Origin: Pantoea eucalypti
GTDB taxonomy: Bacteria; Pseudomonadota; Gammaproteobacteria; Enterobacterales; Enterobacteriaceae
Assembly: GCF_009646115.1 (NCBI RefSeq)
Contig: NZ_CP045720.1
Coordinates: forward strand, 496,001-560,000
Reading direction: 5' to 3'
DNA length: 64,000 nt
A program made the translations under genes and the position numbers. Below are positions 30,488 through 41,114 of this stretch, piece after piece. How positions within the stretch are numbered: the stretch's first letter is position 1; each line of letters begins with the position of its first letter. The notes below the pieces were generated by a model. It did no database searches, was not told the DNA's origin, and saw only the letters and a program-made list of their open reading frames with translations.

Positions 30488-31537
30488 TTAATTTTCGCTA
30501 TCAGGGAAATTTTTACGCGTTTTTACCTGCGCCATGCTCTCCAGGATGCGGTGGTAGTTAGCGAAACGGGACCGGTTGATTTTTCCCTGTTCGACCGCTT
30601 CACGAATGGCACAGCCCGGATCGCTGTCATGTTTACAATCGCGGAATTTGCAATAGCCCAGGAAGGGGCGGAATTCGACAAAGCCGCGTGTTACCTGTTC
30701 CGGCTCCAGATGCCACAAACCAAACTCACGGACGCCAGGAGAATCGATCACGTCGCCGCCGTGCGGGAAGTGATACAGCCGCGATGCGGTCGTGGTGTGC
30801 TGGCCTAAGCCAGAGCCATCCGACACTTCGTTGGTCAGAATCGCGACCTGCTCTTCTTTGTCGAAGCCGAGCAGGGCATTCAACAGACTCGATTTACCCA
30901 CACCGGACTGACCAGCAAAAATACTCACGCGGTCGGTCAGGGCCGCTTTCAGATCGTCCAGGCCGTTTTTTGCCCGGCTGGAGACCATCACTACGCGGTA
31001 GCCAATGTTGCGATAGATATCCATCTGTTGATCGACAAAGGCGCGCGCCTTGTCATCCAGCAGATCGGTTTTGTTCAGGACCAGTAACGGTTCGATGTCC
31101 AGCGTTTCGCTGGCGACCAGATAGCGATCGATGATGTTAAGCGACAGTTCCGGCAGGATCGCAGAGACGATAATGATCTGATCGATATTCGCCGCCATGG
31201 GCTTCACGCCGTCGTAGAAATCGGGGCGGGTTAATACGCTGGTGCGCTCATGCACCGCTTCAACAATGCCTTTGCCGCCGCTGGTGGCCGGACGCCACAT
31301 CACCCGGTCGCCCGTTACCAGAGAACGGATCGTGCGGCGGATATTGCAGCGGTGGGTGACGCCTGCGCTATCCTCAACATCAGCATGCATGCCAAAACGA
31401 CTGACAACGACCCCATCTGCAGCTTCACCAAACATGTTGTCATCCGCTTCCGGACGCTCTCTGCGTTGGTTGAGACGGCGATCGTGGTTAGCGCTTACGC
31501 GACGTTGTTGGCCCTTCGACAGTTTATTTTTACTCAC
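30488..31537 (-). CDS. rsgA: Ribosome small-subunit biogenesis GTPase RsgA
   Basis: RsgA is a circularly permuted GTPase that helps late 30S maturation. The 349 residues (E. coli about 350) have an N-terminal OB fold, then G4 (NKTD) before G1 (GQSGVGKSS) and G3 (DSPG), the permuted order that defines the family. A C-terminal zinc site follows, C-x-x-x-x-C-x-H-x5-C, in [14 protein letters not shown]. It is divergent from orn across 101 bases. Confidence 0.98.
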   Translation of the reverse strand: MSKNKLSKGQQRRVSANHDRRLNQRRERPEADDNMFGEAADGVVVSRFGMHADVEDSAGVTHRCNIRRTIRSLVTGDRVMWRPATSGGKGIVEAVHERTSVLTRPDFYDGVKPMAANIDQIIIVSAILPELSLNIIDRYLVASETLDIEPLLVLNKTDLLDDKARAFVDQQMDIYRNIGYRVVMVSSRAKNGLDDLKAALTDRVSIFAGQSGVGKSSLLNALLGFDKEEQVAILTNEVSDGSGLGQHTTTASRLYHFPHGGDVIDSPGVREFGLWHLEPEQVTRGFVEFRPFLGYCKFRDCKHDSDPGCAIREAVEQGKINRSRFANYHRILESMAQVKTRKNFPDSEN

Positions 31538-31638
31538 TCACCCTCACAGCGTTAGCCAGATTTCGCCCGGCTGGGCAAAACGTCTATGATACACCTTATT
31601 CATCGTGAATGACGACTACAGCAACCGCAGGAAAAAGC

Positions 31639-32187
31639 ATGGCTACTGGAAATGAACAGAATCTGATCTGGATTGATCTTGAGATGACCGGACTGGATCC
31701 GACGCACGATCGCATTATTGAGATTGCAACCCTGGTGACTGACGCCAACCTGAACATTCTGGCAGAAGGTCCGGTCATGGCGGTCCATCAGTCCGATGCG
31801 CAGCTGGCGCTGATGGATGAGTGGAATGTCCGCACCCATACCAACAGCGGTCTGGTTGCGCGGGTGAAGGAGAGTCAGATTGACGATCGCGCAGCAGAGC
31901 TGGCGACCATTGAGTTTCTGAAACAGTGGGTTCCGGCGAACACGTCGCCTATCTGTGGTAACAGTATCGGGCAGGATCGTCGCTTCCTGTTTAAGTACAT
32001 GCCTGAACTGGAAGCGTATTTCCATTATCGCTATCTGGATGTCAGTACGTTGAAAGAGCTGGCACGTCGCTGGAAACCGGAGATCCTGCCTGGCTTCAAA
32101 AAAGGTGGTACGCACCAGGCGCTGGATGATATCCGTGAGTCTGTCGCGGAGCTGGCTTACTACCGCGAACACTTTTTGCAGCTTTAA
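31639..32187 (+). CDS. orn: Oligoribonuclease
   Basis: Orn degrades di- to pentaribonucleotides, finishing RNA turnover, and is usually essential. The 182 residues (E. coli 181) belong to the DEDDh exonucleases: D13 and E15 in WIDLEMTG, with the later histidine and aspartate in [11 protein letters not shown]. The ATG at 31639 has CAGGAAA upstream and fits the family start; a frame extension to 31609 has no counterpart. The tRNA-Gly cluster follows on the same strand. Confidence 0.98.
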   Translation: MATGNEQNLIWIDLEMTGLDPTHDRIIEIATLVTDANLNILAEGPVMAVHQSDAQLALMDEWNVRTHTNSGLVARVKESQIDDRAAELATIEFLKQWVPANTSPICGNSIGQDRRFLFKYMPELEAYFHYRYLDVSTLKELARRWKPEILPGFKKGGTHQALDDIRESVAELAYYREHFLQL

Positions 32188-32271
32188 TCCACTGAGGGTG
32201 CGCATGAAATCACCAGTTTGCTGTTTTAATCATCAAACGCGCTGAAAGCGAAAATATTTGCTTTCAGACGC

Positions 32272-32299
32272 TTGCAGCAGCAACGATTTCTCGTATAAT
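32272..32299 (+). promoter_or_regulatory. Promoter of the tRNA-Gly cluster
   Basis: A perfect -10 TATAAT (32294-32299) is preceded by TTGCAG with a 16-base spacer and followed by the GC-rich discriminator GCGCACCCC. That pattern is typical of stable-RNA promoters under stringent control. Confidence 0.7.
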
Positions 32300-32341
32300 G
32301 CGCACCCCGTACCGGTGAAGAATTTATTAACGGTACAAGGC

Positions 32342-32417
<76 letters not shown>

Positions 32418-32445
32418 GTTTTAAAATGTAAGCAGTAACCTCTTT

Positions 32446-32521
<76 letters not shown>

Positions 32522-32547
32522 GTTTTGATTAAGCAGTGCCCTTCTAT

Positions 32548-32623
<76 letters not shown>

Positions 32624-32695
32624 GATTTACATCACCCTGTTTCAGTCCGTTTTCCGGCTGTTTTGCGCCGCGGGGTTTTGATTGTTTCCTGAAGG

Positions 32696-32704
32696 TTATC
32701 CACA
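32696..32704 (+). promoter_or_regulatory. DnaA box 1
   Basis: TTATCCACA, the strongest form of the DnaA box, on the plus strand. Confidence 0.75.
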
Positions 32705-32763
32705 ACACTGCATCCCATCATCTGCGCCCTTTACGGCGATCTGTAAATTGTTTTTGAACAGAG

Positions 32764-32772
32764 TTATCCACA
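32764..32772 (+). promoter_or_regulatory. DnaA box 2
   Basis: A second TTATCCACA in the same orientation, 68 bases after box 1 and left of the IHF site. Confidence 0.75.
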
Positions 32773-32828
32773 GCTTTGTGCTTTAACCGAAGCGATAGCC
32801 TCATTATCAAATAAACACAACTTTTACA

Positions 32829-32841
32829 TAAGTTATTGATA
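32829..32841 (-). promoter_or_regulatory. IHF consensus site in the datA-like region
   Basis: On the minus strand TATCAA-TAAC-TTA matches WATCAA-N4-TTR at every defined position, with flanking AT-rich DNA. It lies between DnaA boxes 2 and 3. Confidence 0.65.
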
Positions 32842-32924
32842 TTTAGATAAATGAAGATATTTCAATGTGTTATTTCGCAGCGAAATCAGTGTTATTGCAT
32901 TTGAATGACAACAGCTTTTTATTT

Positions 32925-32933
32925 TTATTCACA
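32925..32933 (+). promoter_or_regulatory. DnaA box 3
   Basis: TTATTCACA fits TTATNCACA. Four bases later, TGTGGAAAA (32937-32945) is a one-mismatch box in the opposite orientation. Confidence 0.65.
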
Positions 32934-32971
32934 GCATGTGGAAAACGATAATTCACGATCGGGCTGTACAA

Positions 32972-34111
32972 TCACGCATCACGCGGTAATCCCTTCTCTA
33001 CTGCACGAACCAGCCGCTTCTGCTGGGCAGGCTGCACTTCAACCACGATTTGCTCGCGTTTCTGCTGCTGCTGTGCGATTGCCCACAGAATGTGTTCATC
33101 CAGGAGTTCACTCTCACCCAGTCGTTGCTCCAGAATCTGAATAATTTCGGGTGACCAGGGCGCATTGCCCAGCGCGACAGAGATGTTACGCAGCCAGCGT
33201 AAATGACCAATGCGACGAATCGCTGAGCCTTCTGTTATGCGTAAAAACTTCGCCTCATCCCACTGAAACAGATCGATCAGTTCCGGTGCATGTAACGCCG
33301 CTCGCGGTGAAAAATCGCTTTCGTCACTGAGTTGTCCATAGCGATTCCACGGACAGATCAGCTGGCAGTCGTCGCAGCCATAAATCCGGTTGCCCATCAG
33401 CGGACGAAACTCTTCCGGGATAGCCCCTTCCAGCTCAATGGTGAGATAGGAGATACAGCGACGGGCATCGACGACGTAAGGCTCAACGATAGCGCTGGTG
33501 GGGCAGATGGTCATGCAGGCGACACAGCGACCACACTGCTCCTCCTGCGGGGCATCTAACGGTAGCGGAATATCGATGAGCAATTCGCCGAGGAAAAACC
33601 ACGAGCCCGCTTCCCGATTAAGAATCAGCGAATGTTTGCCCGTCCACCCCAGTCCTGCTTTAGCCGCCAGTGGGCGCTCAAGCAGCGGCGCCGAATCCAC
33701 GAACGGTCGAAAATTCAGCTCGCCACAATGCTGCTGGATCATTTCTCCGAGCTTTTTCAGTCGATTGCGCAATACTTTGTGGTAATCACGACCGAGTGCA
33801 TAACGGCTGACATAGCCCAATTGAGGATTTTTCAGCGTGCTGGCAAAGGCGGCTTTGGCCGGAAGGTAGTTCATGCGAACGCTGATGACACGCAGCGTGC
33901 CGGGTAGCAGTTCATGAGGACGCGCCCGCATCATGCCGTGTCGCGCCATCCACGCCATCTCGCCTTGATATTGTTTGTCCAGCCACGCCTGCAGGCGCGG
34001 CTCTTCTGCGCTGAGATCGGTGTCGGTGATGCCGACCTGCTGAAAGCCGAGATCCAATCCCCATTGTTTAATCTGTTGTGCGAGTTGATGAAGATCGAGA
34101 GGGTATGACAT
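32972..34111 (-). CDS. queG: Epoxyqueuosine reductase
   Basis: QueG performs the last step of queuosine synthesis in tRNA, reducing epoxyqueuosine with cobalamin and two 4Fe-4S clusters. The 379 residues match E. coli. Cluster cysteines are in CGRCVACMTICP and CDDCQLICPWN, and a HEAT-like C-terminal region follows. I set the start at 34111 ([18 protein letters not shown]); the frame extends to 34234, but that lies inside nnr and has no counterpart. Its ATG and that of the divergent nnr overlap as CATG. The upstream Shine-Dalgarno sequence is poor. Confidence 0.95.
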   Translation of the reverse strand: MSYPLDLHQLAQQIKQWGLDLGFQQVGITDTDLSAEEPRLQAWLDKQYQGEMAWMARHGMMRARPHELLPGTLRVISVRMNYLPAKAAFASTLKNPQLGYVSRYALGRDYHKVLRNRLKKLGEMIQQHCGELNFRPFVDSAPLLERPLAAKAGLGWTGKHSLILNREAGSWFFLGELLIDIPLPLDAPQEEQCGRCVACMTICPTSAIVEPYVVDARRCISYLTIELEGAIPEEFRPLMGNRIYGCDDCQLICPWNRYGQLSDESDFSPRAALHAPELIDLFQWDEAKFLRITEGSAIRRIGHLRWLRNISVALGNAPWSPEIIQILEQRLGESELLDEHILWAIAQQQQKREQIVVEVQPAQQKRLVRAVEKGLPRDA

Positions 34112-35630
34112 GAGTGACCAGGATTCGAAGAAAAACAGCCGTAGTTTACCATATTCTGTCTGGCCTGCGCAGGCTGTGCCAACGCTTGAGCAACAGGGCG
34201 CCGATGTACTCGGAATTACCCTGTATGAGCTCATGCTGCGAGCCGGGCAGTCTGCTTATGACCATCTGAATGCGAACTGGCCTGATTCCAGCCACTGGCT
34301 GATTCTGTGCGGTCACGGCAACAACGGTGGTGACGGTTATGTTGTGGCGCGGCTGGGGCAGGCGGCTGGGAAAACCGTTACGCTGCTGGCGTGCGAAAGT
34401 GAAAAAGCGTTGCCGGAAGAGGCGCAGCGCGCGCGGGAGGCATGGCTGGATGCGGGCGGTGAAATTCATGCGGCCGATGCCGCCTGGCCAGAGCGGGTGG
34501 ATGTGATTGTTGATGCGCTGCTGGGAACCGGCTGTAATCGTGCGCCCGGGAAACCCTATGTCTCACTTATCCAGCGGGCCAACGCCCACGCTGCACCCAT
34601 ACTCGCCATTGATATGCCTTCCGGCTTATCCGCCCGCAACGGCACTGCACCTGGTGAGGTGATTAATGCCAGCCATACGCTGAGTATGGTCGCACTGAAA
34701 CCGGGTCAGATCACCGGCAAGGCGCGAGACTACATCGGACAGCTCTGCTATGCCGATCTCGGCCTGGCCACCTTTCTGGCGGGCGAAGCGGCGCCCATCG
34801 CGCGTTATGACGCCAGTGCATTAACCCGCTGGCTAAAACCGCGTAAGCCGACCTCCCACAAGGGCAGTCATGGGCGGCTGCTGGTCGTCGGGGGCGATGC
34901 CGGTACCGCGGGCGCGGTACGAATGACCGCAGAAGCCGCGCTACGCAGCGGCAGCGGATTAGTGCGAGTACTTACTCACAAAGATAATATCATTCCGATT
35001 CTTACCGCCCGGCCCGAAGTTATGGTCGATGAGCTGACCGATGAACGGCTGACTGAGGCGCTGGAGTGGGCCGATGTTATTGCGATTGGGCCTGGTCTGG
35101 GTCAGCGTGAATGGGGCAAGCGGGCGCTGGAGCAGGTCGCGCTTAGTGAAAAGCCGATGCTTTGGGACGCGGATGCGCTTAACCTGCTGGCAATCAGTGC
35201 GGAGAAACGTCAGAATCGCATTATTACGCCGCATCCTGGAGAAGCGGCGCGTTTACTGAATATCGAGACCAGTGAAATTGAGAGTGACCGCTTACATGCA
35301 GCGCAGACATTGGCGCAGCATTATGGTGGCGTAGTGGTTCTGAAAGGTGCCGGCACGATCATTGCCAGTGAGCAGGGCGAACTGGCCTTTGCGGATGTGG
35401 GCAACGCCGGCATGGCTTCTGGTGGTATGGGCGATCTCCTGAGTGGAATTATCGCCTCGCTGGTGGGTCAGAAACTCACGCTGTTTGATGCAGCCTGCGC
35501 TGGCTGCGTGGCACATGGTGCAGCGGCCGATGCGGTGGCTGCAGAACGCGGAACACGCGGTATGCTGGCAACTGATTTACTGGATCTGCTGTGGCAATTT
35601 GTTAATCCTGAGATGAATAAAGAAGCATGA
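34110..35630 (+). CDS. nnr: Bifunctional NAD(P)H-hydrate epimerase / ADP-dependent dehydratase
   Basis: Nnr repairs hydrated NADH and NADPH: the N-terminal YjeF domain (about 25-220) epimerises the hydrate and the C-terminal ribokinase-like domain (about 235-500) dehydrates it using ADP. The 506 residues are close to E. coli (about 515). Motifs include [11 protein letters not shown] in the first domain and [13 protein letters not shown] in the second. GAGAGGG precedes the ATG. It heads nnr-tsaE-amiB-mutL-miaA-hfq, overlapping tsaE by ATGA. Confidence 0.97.
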   Translation: MSDQDSKKNSRSLPYSVWPAQAVPTLEQQGADVLGITLYELMLRAGQSAYDHLNANWPDSSHWLILCGHGNNGGDGYVVARLGQAAGKTVTLLACESEKALPEEAQRAREAWLDAGGEIHAADAAWPERVDVIVDALLGTGCNRAPGKPYVSLIQRANAHAAPILAIDMPSGLSARNGTAPGEVINASHTLSMVALKPGQITGKARDYIGQLCYADLGLATFLAGEAAPIARYDASALTRWLKPRKPTSHKGSHGRLLVVGGDAGTAGAVRMTAEAALRSGSGLVRVLTHKDNIIPILTARPEVMVDELTDERLTEALEWADVIAIGPGLGQREWGKRALEQVALSEKPMLWDADALNLLAISAEKRQNRIITPHPGEAARLLNIETSEIESDRLHAAQTLAQHYGGVVVLKGAGTIIASEQGELAFADVGNAGMASGGMGDLLSGIIASLVGQKLTLFDAACAGCVAHGAAADAVAAERGTRGMLATDLLDLLWQFVNPEMNKEA

Positions 35631-36103
35631 AGACCTGTGTTATTTCTTTGCCCGATGAGGCGGCTACGCTCGATTTGGGCGCTCAACTGGCGCGCGCCTG
35701 TGGCAGCGCGGCAGTCATTTATCTCTATGGCGATCTGGGGGCGGGTAAAACCACCTTCAGCCGCGGCTTTCTGCAGGCGCTGGGCCATCAGGGCAACGTC
35801 AAAAGCCCCACTTATACGTTGGTTGAGCCTTACTCGCTTAACAACCATACGCTCTATCATTTCGACCTTTATCGACTTGCCGATCCTGAAGAGCTTGAGT
35901 TCATGGGCATCCGTGACTACTTCAGTGGCGAGGCCATCTGTCTGGTGGAATGGCCGCAGCAGGGTGCCGGTTTTCTGCCCTCGCCCGACCTTACGTTAAC
36001 GCTGCGCTACGTGGGCGAAGCGCGTGAGGCAGAGCTGACGGCACAGTCGGCATCGGGCCAGAAATGGCTGGAACTGTTTGATCAGAGCAGGGATAAGACA
36101 TGA
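35627..36103 (+). CDS. tsaE: tRNA threonylcarbamoyladenosine biosynthesis ATPase TsaE
   Basis: TsaE is the ATPase partner of TsaB and TsaD in making t6A at position 37 of ANN-decoding tRNAs. The 158 residues (E. coli about 153) have the P-loop GDLGAGKTT near 36-44 and the downstream [10 protein letters not shown] motif. Both ends overlap neighbours by four bases (ATGA with nnr, ATGA with amiB), a tightly coupled operon. Confidence 0.98.
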   Translation: MKTCVISLPDEAATLDLGAQLARACGSAAVIYLYGDLGAGKTTFSRGFLQALGHQGNVKSPTYTLVEPYSLNNHTLYHFDLYRLADPEELEFMGIRDYFSGEAICLVEWPQQGAGFLPSPDLTLTLRYVGEAREAELTAQSASGQKWLELFDQSRDKT

Positions 36104-37770
36104 TGTCACGGATGAAAATAGCGCTGGTAACACTGCTGCTGCTGGTCTGTACGCCTCTTTTTGCCGCTACTCTGTCAGATATCAAAGTGGCCAATGGCGA
36201 CAGTCAGGCCACCATCACCCTGAACTTTGCAGGACAGCCTGCCTATGCCTTTTTCTCACTGCACAACCCGAATCGTGTGGTGCTTGATGTTAACCAAAGC
36301 GGCGTGGTTCAGGGACTGCCACTCAATTTCAGCGGCGAAAATATCGTAAAGCGGATTCGTACCAGCACCCCTAAAGATAAACAGAGTGTGCGGCTGGTGT
36401 TTGAACTGACGCAGGCGGGTAAAACCCGAGCGGTCACCCAGCGCAATGGCAATAGCTATAGCGTGGTCTTCACAATTACCGGTAAGGCGCCTGCTATTAC
36501 GCGCAGTGCGCCTGCGCCGGTCACGGCCCCGAGACCTGTGCCGACACAGAGTGCCGACGCGGTTAACCCATTTAATTCCAATCCAGTGACCTCAGTGACC
36601 AGCACGGCCAGCACCGTACGTCCAGGTCGTGCGGTCAGCCAGAATGACACCGTGATTGTGGCGATTGATGCCGGACATGGCGGTCAGGATCCGGGTGCTA
36701 TCGGGCAGCGCGGGTTGAAAGAGAAGAACGTCACAATCGCCATTGCCCGCAAACTGCGAGTGTTGCTAAACAATGATCCGATGTTCAAAGGCGTGCTGAC
36801 GCGTGATGGCGACTATTTTATCTCGGTCATGGGCCGCTCTGATGTCGCGCGTAAAGCCAATGCCAACGTGCTGGTGTCAATTCACGCTGACGCCGCGCCG
36901 AGCCATGCGGCGACTGGCGCATCGGTCTGGGTATTATCCAACCGTCGCGCAAATAACGAGATGGCTAACTGGCTGGAGCAGAAAGAGAAACAGTCTGAGC
37001 TGCTGGGCGGCGCAGGTGACCTGCTGGCCAACAGTCAGGCCGATCCTTACCTCAGCCAGGCGGTACTGGACCTGCAGTTTGGTCACTCGCAGCGCGTGGG
37101 TTATGACATCGCCCAGAAAGTGTTACAGCAGCTACGCAGCGTAACGTCGCTGCATAAACGTCTGCCTGAGCATGCCAGCCTGGGCGTGCTGCGTTCGCCA
37201 GATATCCCTTCTTTGCTGGTGGAAACCGGCTTTATCAGTAATTCCTCGGAGGAGCGACTGCTTGGCAGTAGCGCACACCAGGATAAGATTGCGCAGTCGA
37301 TCTACAGAGGTCTGCGCACTTATTTCCTGGCGCACCCGCTACAATCCATCCCAAAGGAGGAAAACCGGCCGCTGGGCTCGTCGCCAGCGGTCAGCGTAGC
37401 CAGTAATCCGGCGACCGGTGTACCGCAATACACCGGTGTGACACAGCGTCATACGGTGACGCGCGGTGAGACACTTTCCGGCATTGCCGCAAAGTATGGT
37501 GTCAGCATGGACACGCTGCGTGGGATGAACGCGCTGAAGCGTGATGTGGTGTGGGTCGGACAACGGTTAAAAGTCCCGGCCAGTGCAGTGGCCAGTCGAA
37601 CTGCGCGCGCGGCACCACGCGGTGTAGTACGCCATAAAGTGGTGGTCGGTGATTCGCTGACTGGCATTGCCGCACATTACGGCGTCAGCCCGAAAGCGAT
37701 AATGCAGACTAATAATCTCAAGTCGACCAACGTCATGTTGGGGCAGAACCTGAAAATTCCTGCATCCTGA
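36100..37770 (+). CDS. amiB: N-acetylmuramoyl-L-alanine amidase AmiB with two LysM domains
   Basis: AmiB splits septal peptidoglycan for daughter-cell separation and is activated by EnvC. The 556 residues have a signal peptide (about 1-23), an AMIN septal-targeting domain (about 24-125), a proline/serine linker, the zinc amidase domain (about 184-400, starting [12 protein letters not shown]), and two LysM peptidoglycan-binding domains (about 448-492 and 510-555). E. coli AmiB is about 445 residues with one LysM, so the second LysM and longer linker account for the difference. It overlaps tsaE. Confidence 0.95.
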   Translation: MMSRMKIALVTLLLLVCTPLFAATLSDIKVANGDSQATITLNFAGQPAYAFFSLHNPNRVVLDVNQSGVVQGLPLNFSGENIVKRIRTSTPKDKQSVRLVFELTQAGKTRAVTQRNGNSYSVVFTITGKAPAITRSAPAPVTAPRPVPTQSADAVNPFNSNPVTSVTSTASTVRPGRAVSQNDTVIVAIDAGHGGQDPGAIGQRGLKEKNVTIAIARKLRVLLNNDPMFKGVLTRDGDYFISVMGRSDVARKANANVLVSIHADAAPSHAATGASVWVLSNRRANNEMANWLEQKEKQSELLGGAGDLLANSQADPYLSQAVLDLQFGHSQRVGYDIAQKVLQQLRSVTSLHKRLPEHASLGVLRSPDIPSLLVETGFISNSSEERLLGSSAHQDKIAQSIYRGLRTYFLAHPLQSIPKEENRPLGSSPAVSVASNPATGVPQYTGVTQRHTVTRGETLSGIAAKYGVSMDTLRGMNALKRDVVWVGQRLKVPASAVASRTARAAPRGVVRHKVVVGDSLTGIAAHYGVSPKAIMQTNNLKSTNVMLGQNLKIPAS

Positions 37771-37816
37771 TTGCTTGCCCGGCCGCTGCGCCGGGCTACC
37801 AGTTAAAAGGAAAACC

Positions 37817-39682
37817 ATGCCGATTCAAATTTTACCGCCACAACTGGCTAACCAGATTGCGGCGGGTGAAGTCGTTGAGCGTCCTGCATCGGTGGTCAAA
37901 GAGCTGGTGGAGAACAGTCTGGATGCTGGCGCTACGCGCATTGAAGTTGATATTGAAAAGGGTGGCGCAAAGCTTATCCGGATCCGTGACAACGGCTGCG
38001 GCATCGTTAAAGCTGAGCTGTCGATGGCGCTGGCCCGGCACGCTACCAGCAAAATAGCCTCACTGGATGACCTGGAAGCGATTATGAGTCTGGGCTTTCG
38101 CGGTGAAGCGCTGGCCAGCATTAGTTCGGTCTCCCGCCTGACCTTAACCTCACGTACCGCCGATCAAACTGAAGCCTGGCAGGCCTATGCGGAAGGGCGT
38201 GACATGACGGTGACAGTTAAACCGGCAGCGCATCCCTGCGGCACCACGCTGGAAGTGCTGGATCTTTTTTATAACACCCCGGCACGCCGCAAGTTTATGC
38301 GCACGGAGAAAACCGAATTCGGCCATATCGACGAAGTGATTCGTCGTATTGCGCTGGCACGTTTTGACGTGGCGATATCATTAAGTCACAACGGTAAAAT
38401 GATGCGTCAGTACCGTGCTGTCAGTGAGGAGAGTCAGCGTGAACGGCGACTGGCGGCAATCTGCGGCACCACCTTTATGCAGCATGCGCTGCGAATTGAC
38501 TGGCAACATGATGACCTCTCGCTGCGTGGCTGGGTCGCCGATCCCGCAGGGTCGCGACAGGTCACCGATCTGCAGTATTGCTACGTCAATGGCCGGATGA
38601 TGCGCGACAAGCTGATCAATCATGCTATCCGTCAGGCATTCCAGACACAGCTTCAGGATGACCAGCAGCCCGCTTACGTGCTTTATCTGGAGATCGATCC
38701 GCATCAGGTGGATGTCAACGTTCACCCGGCCAAGCATGAAGTACGATTTCACCAGTCACGTCTGGTACATGACTTTATTTATCAGGGCGTGGTCAGCGCG
38801 CTTCAGGCGATGGCGGCACCCACCTTACCCGCGCTGCAGGCCGAAGAACCCGCGCCACGCTGGCAGCCTGAAAATCGTCAGGCGGCCGGGGGAAATCATT
38901 TTGCGCAGCCTGCAGCGTCTGCCAGTGAGACAAAACCCTCGTCCGCGCGTGAAACACCGCCTGCCTGGCAAAACAAAGAGAATGTTTATCGTCAGCGTGA
39001 AGGTGCGGTTTATCAGCAACTGCTGAAAACCCCTTCTGGCCCCCCCTCGTCCGGCACCACACCGCCGCTGAGCGCCCGCGAGCCAGCACCGCGTCCGGCC
39101 GCGAAACCCTCGCCGCTGGCCCCCCATGCCCAGAGTTTTGGCCGGGTGCTGACGATTTTGCACAATCACTTTGCGCTGCTGGAGCAGGACCAGACATTAA
39201 TGCTGATGTCGCTGCCGGTTGCGGCACGCTGGCTGAAACTGGCTCAGCTGGAACCGGGTGAAGACGGGCTTAAGCCGCAGCCGCTACTGATTCCGGTCAG
39301 GCTGAAAATTGCGCTGAATGAACGACAGGCAGCAAAAGAAAACAGTAGTCTGCTCAATCAGATGGGTATCGATCTTCAGCTCGATGGTGACCACGTGACG
39401 CTGCGCGCGGTGCCTTTACCGTTACGAACACAAAATTTACAAATCTTGATTCCTGAGCTGTTAGGCTATCTCGCCCGGCAGCAGGAGAACACTGCGACGC
39501 AACTGGCCCAGTGGCTGGCGCAGCGTCAGGAAACAGCGTACTCCGACTGGAATCACTCACAGGCGATCAACCTGCTGGCAGAGCTTGAACGGCTTTGCCC
39601 ACAGCTGCTGAAATCGCCGCCTTCAGGCTTATTACAGCCCATAGAGATTGAGAGCGCGGTCAACGCGTTGAAGCATGAGTGA
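37817..39682 (+). CDS. mutL: DNA mismatch repair protein MutL
   Basis: MutL couples MutS mismatch recognition to the MutH nick. The 621 residues (E. coli 615) have the GHKL ATPase motifs near the start: AAGEVVERP(A/S)[10 protein letters not shown] in two adjacent pieces, DNGCGI and [11 protein letters not shown] variable alanine/proline linker (about 335-440) precedes the C-terminal dimer domain, which lacks the endonuclease motif, as expected in a MutH organism. Start at 37817 has AAAAGGAAAA upstream; the last eight bases overlap miaA. Confidence 0.98.
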   Translation: MPIQILPPQLANQIAAGEVVERPASVVKELVENSLDAGATRIEVDIEKGGAKLIRIRDNGCGIVKAELSMALARHATSKIASLDDLEAIMSLGFRGEALASISSVSRLTLTSRTADQTEAWQAYAEGRDMTVTVKPAAHPCGTTLEVLDLFYNTPARRKFMRTEKTEFGHIDEVIRRIALARFDVAISLSHNGKMMRQYRAVSEESQRERRLAAICGTTFMQHALRIDWQHDDLSLRGWVADPAGSRQVTDLQYCYVNGRMMRDKLINHAIRQAFQTQLQDDQQPAYVLYLEIDPHQVDVNVHPAKHEVRFHQSRLVHDFIYQGVVSALQAMAAPTLPALQAEEPAPRWQPENRQAAGGNHFAQPAASASETKPSSARETPPAWQNKENVYRQREGAVYQQLLKTPSGPPSSGTTPPLSAREPAPRPAAKPSPLAPHAQSFGRVLTILHNHFALLEQDQTLMLMSLPVAARWLKLAQLEPGEDGLKPQPLLIPVRLKIALNERQAAKENSSLLNQMGIDLQLDGDHVTLRAVPLPLRTQNLQILIPELLGYLARQQENTATQLAQWLAQRQETAYSDWNHSQAINLLAELERLCPQLLKSPPSGLLQPIEIESAVNALKHE

Positions 39683-40625
39683 ATTAAACCAGGCTGGCCG
39701 GCCAAAGGCTATTTTTTTGATGGGACCTACAGCTTCGGGTAAGACCGCTTTAGCGATTGAGTTGCGTAAGCACTTACCCGTGGAACTTATCAGCGTTGAT
39801 TCTGCCCTTATTTATCGTCAGATGGATATTGGTACGGCGAAACCGTCGGCTGAAGAGTTAGCAGTGGCGCCCCATCGTCTGCTCGACATCCGCGATCCCG
39901 CAGAAGCCTATTCGGCAGCGGAGTTCCGGCGGGATGCTTTAGCAGAAATGGCGGAAATCGTTGCAGCCGGACGAATACCGTTGCTTGTTGGTGGAACCAT
40001 GCTCTACTTCAAGGCGTTACTTGAAGGATTGTCGCCGTTGCCCTCGGCCGATCCTGATGTTCGTCAGCGGATAGAGCAAACGGCGCGTGAAAAAGGCTGG
40101 GATGCTTTACACCGCCAGCTTTGTGAAATCGACCCGGTTGCCGGCAGTCGTATTCATCCGAATGATCCGCAGAGACTTTCGCGAGCACTGGAAGTTTTTT
40201 TTATTTCGGGTAAAACTTTAACGGAACTGACAAAAACATCCGGTGAAGCGTTACCCTACGACGTGCAACAGTTTGCCATCGCCCCCGCGAGCCGCGAACT
40301 GCTGCACCAGCGTATCGCGTTGCGTTTTGAGCAGATGTTAGCGTCAGGATTTGAAGCGGAGGCTCGGGCCCTGTTTGCACGAGGTGATTTGCATACGGAC
40401 ATGCCTTCCATTCGTTGTGTTGGCTATCGTCAGATGTGGTCTTATTTATCGGGCGAAATCGATCACAGCGAAATGGTTTATCGGGGAATTTGCGCGACCC
40501 GGCAACTTGCTAAGCGACAGATAACCTGGTTACGCGGTTGGGAAAATGTTCACTGGCTTGACAGTGACGAGCCCCGGCTGGCGCTTGATACAGTGTTACA
40601 GGTTCTTAGTGCGAAGCATGGGTGA
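39675..40625 (+). CDS. miaA: tRNA dimethylallyltransferase
   Basis: MiaA adds a dimethylallyl group to A37 of UNN-decoding tRNAs. The 316 residues match E. coli. The P-loop GPTASGKT is at about 17-24 and [16 protein letters not shown] follows. It begins within the end of mutL. The hfq promoters in E. coli lie partly inside miaA; I did not try to place them here. Confidence 0.98.
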   Translation: MSELNQAGRPKAIFLMGPTASGKTALAIELRKHLPVELISVDSALIYRQMDIGTAKPSAEELAVAPHRLLDIRDPAEAYSAAEFRRDALAEMAEIVAAGRIPLLVGGTMLYFKALLEGLSPLPSADPDVRQRIEQTAREKGWDALHRQLCEIDPVAGSRIHPNDPQRLSRALEVFFISGKTLTELTKTSGEALPYDVQQFAIAPASRELLHQRIALRFEQMLASGFEAEARALFARGDLHTDMPSIRCVGYRQMWSYLSGEIDHSEMVYRGICATRQLAKRQITWLRGWENVHWLDSDEPRLALDTVLQVLSAKHG

Positions 40626-40716
40626 TTGTGTACAATTGATGGGTTATCGTGCGCAAATTTTTACGCAGTATTTTTCGAACCATAGGTTCTACTAGCAACA
40701 AACAACAAGCATATAA

Positions 40717-41043
<327 letters not shown>

Positions 41044-41114
41044 CGCGTCATCGTACAGCCAGGCACGGAAGACAAACGTTTTCCGTCCTGGTCTTTATTT
41101 AGCGAGGTTATAGC

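Larger units (their letters stand above)
32624..32971. promoter_or_regulatory. datA: datA-like DnaA-titration locus
   Basis: The 348 bases between glyY and queG contain no gene. They hold three full-consensus DnaA boxes (TTATNCACA), one near match, and a perfect IHF consensus site between the second and third boxes, in strongly AT-rich DNA. In E. coli the datA locus, which with IHF promotes hydrolysis of DnaA-bound ATP and prevents over-initiation, lies next to glyVXY. Position, box type and the interposed IHF site all fit. Binding and activity are inferred. Confidence 0.75.

Noticed and set aside
32696..32945. DnaA-box cluster as a chromosomal or plasmid replication origin
   Set aside because: No dnaA, dnaN, mnmG or rep gene is near, there are no 13-mer-type repeats, and the glyVXY-queG context fits datA.
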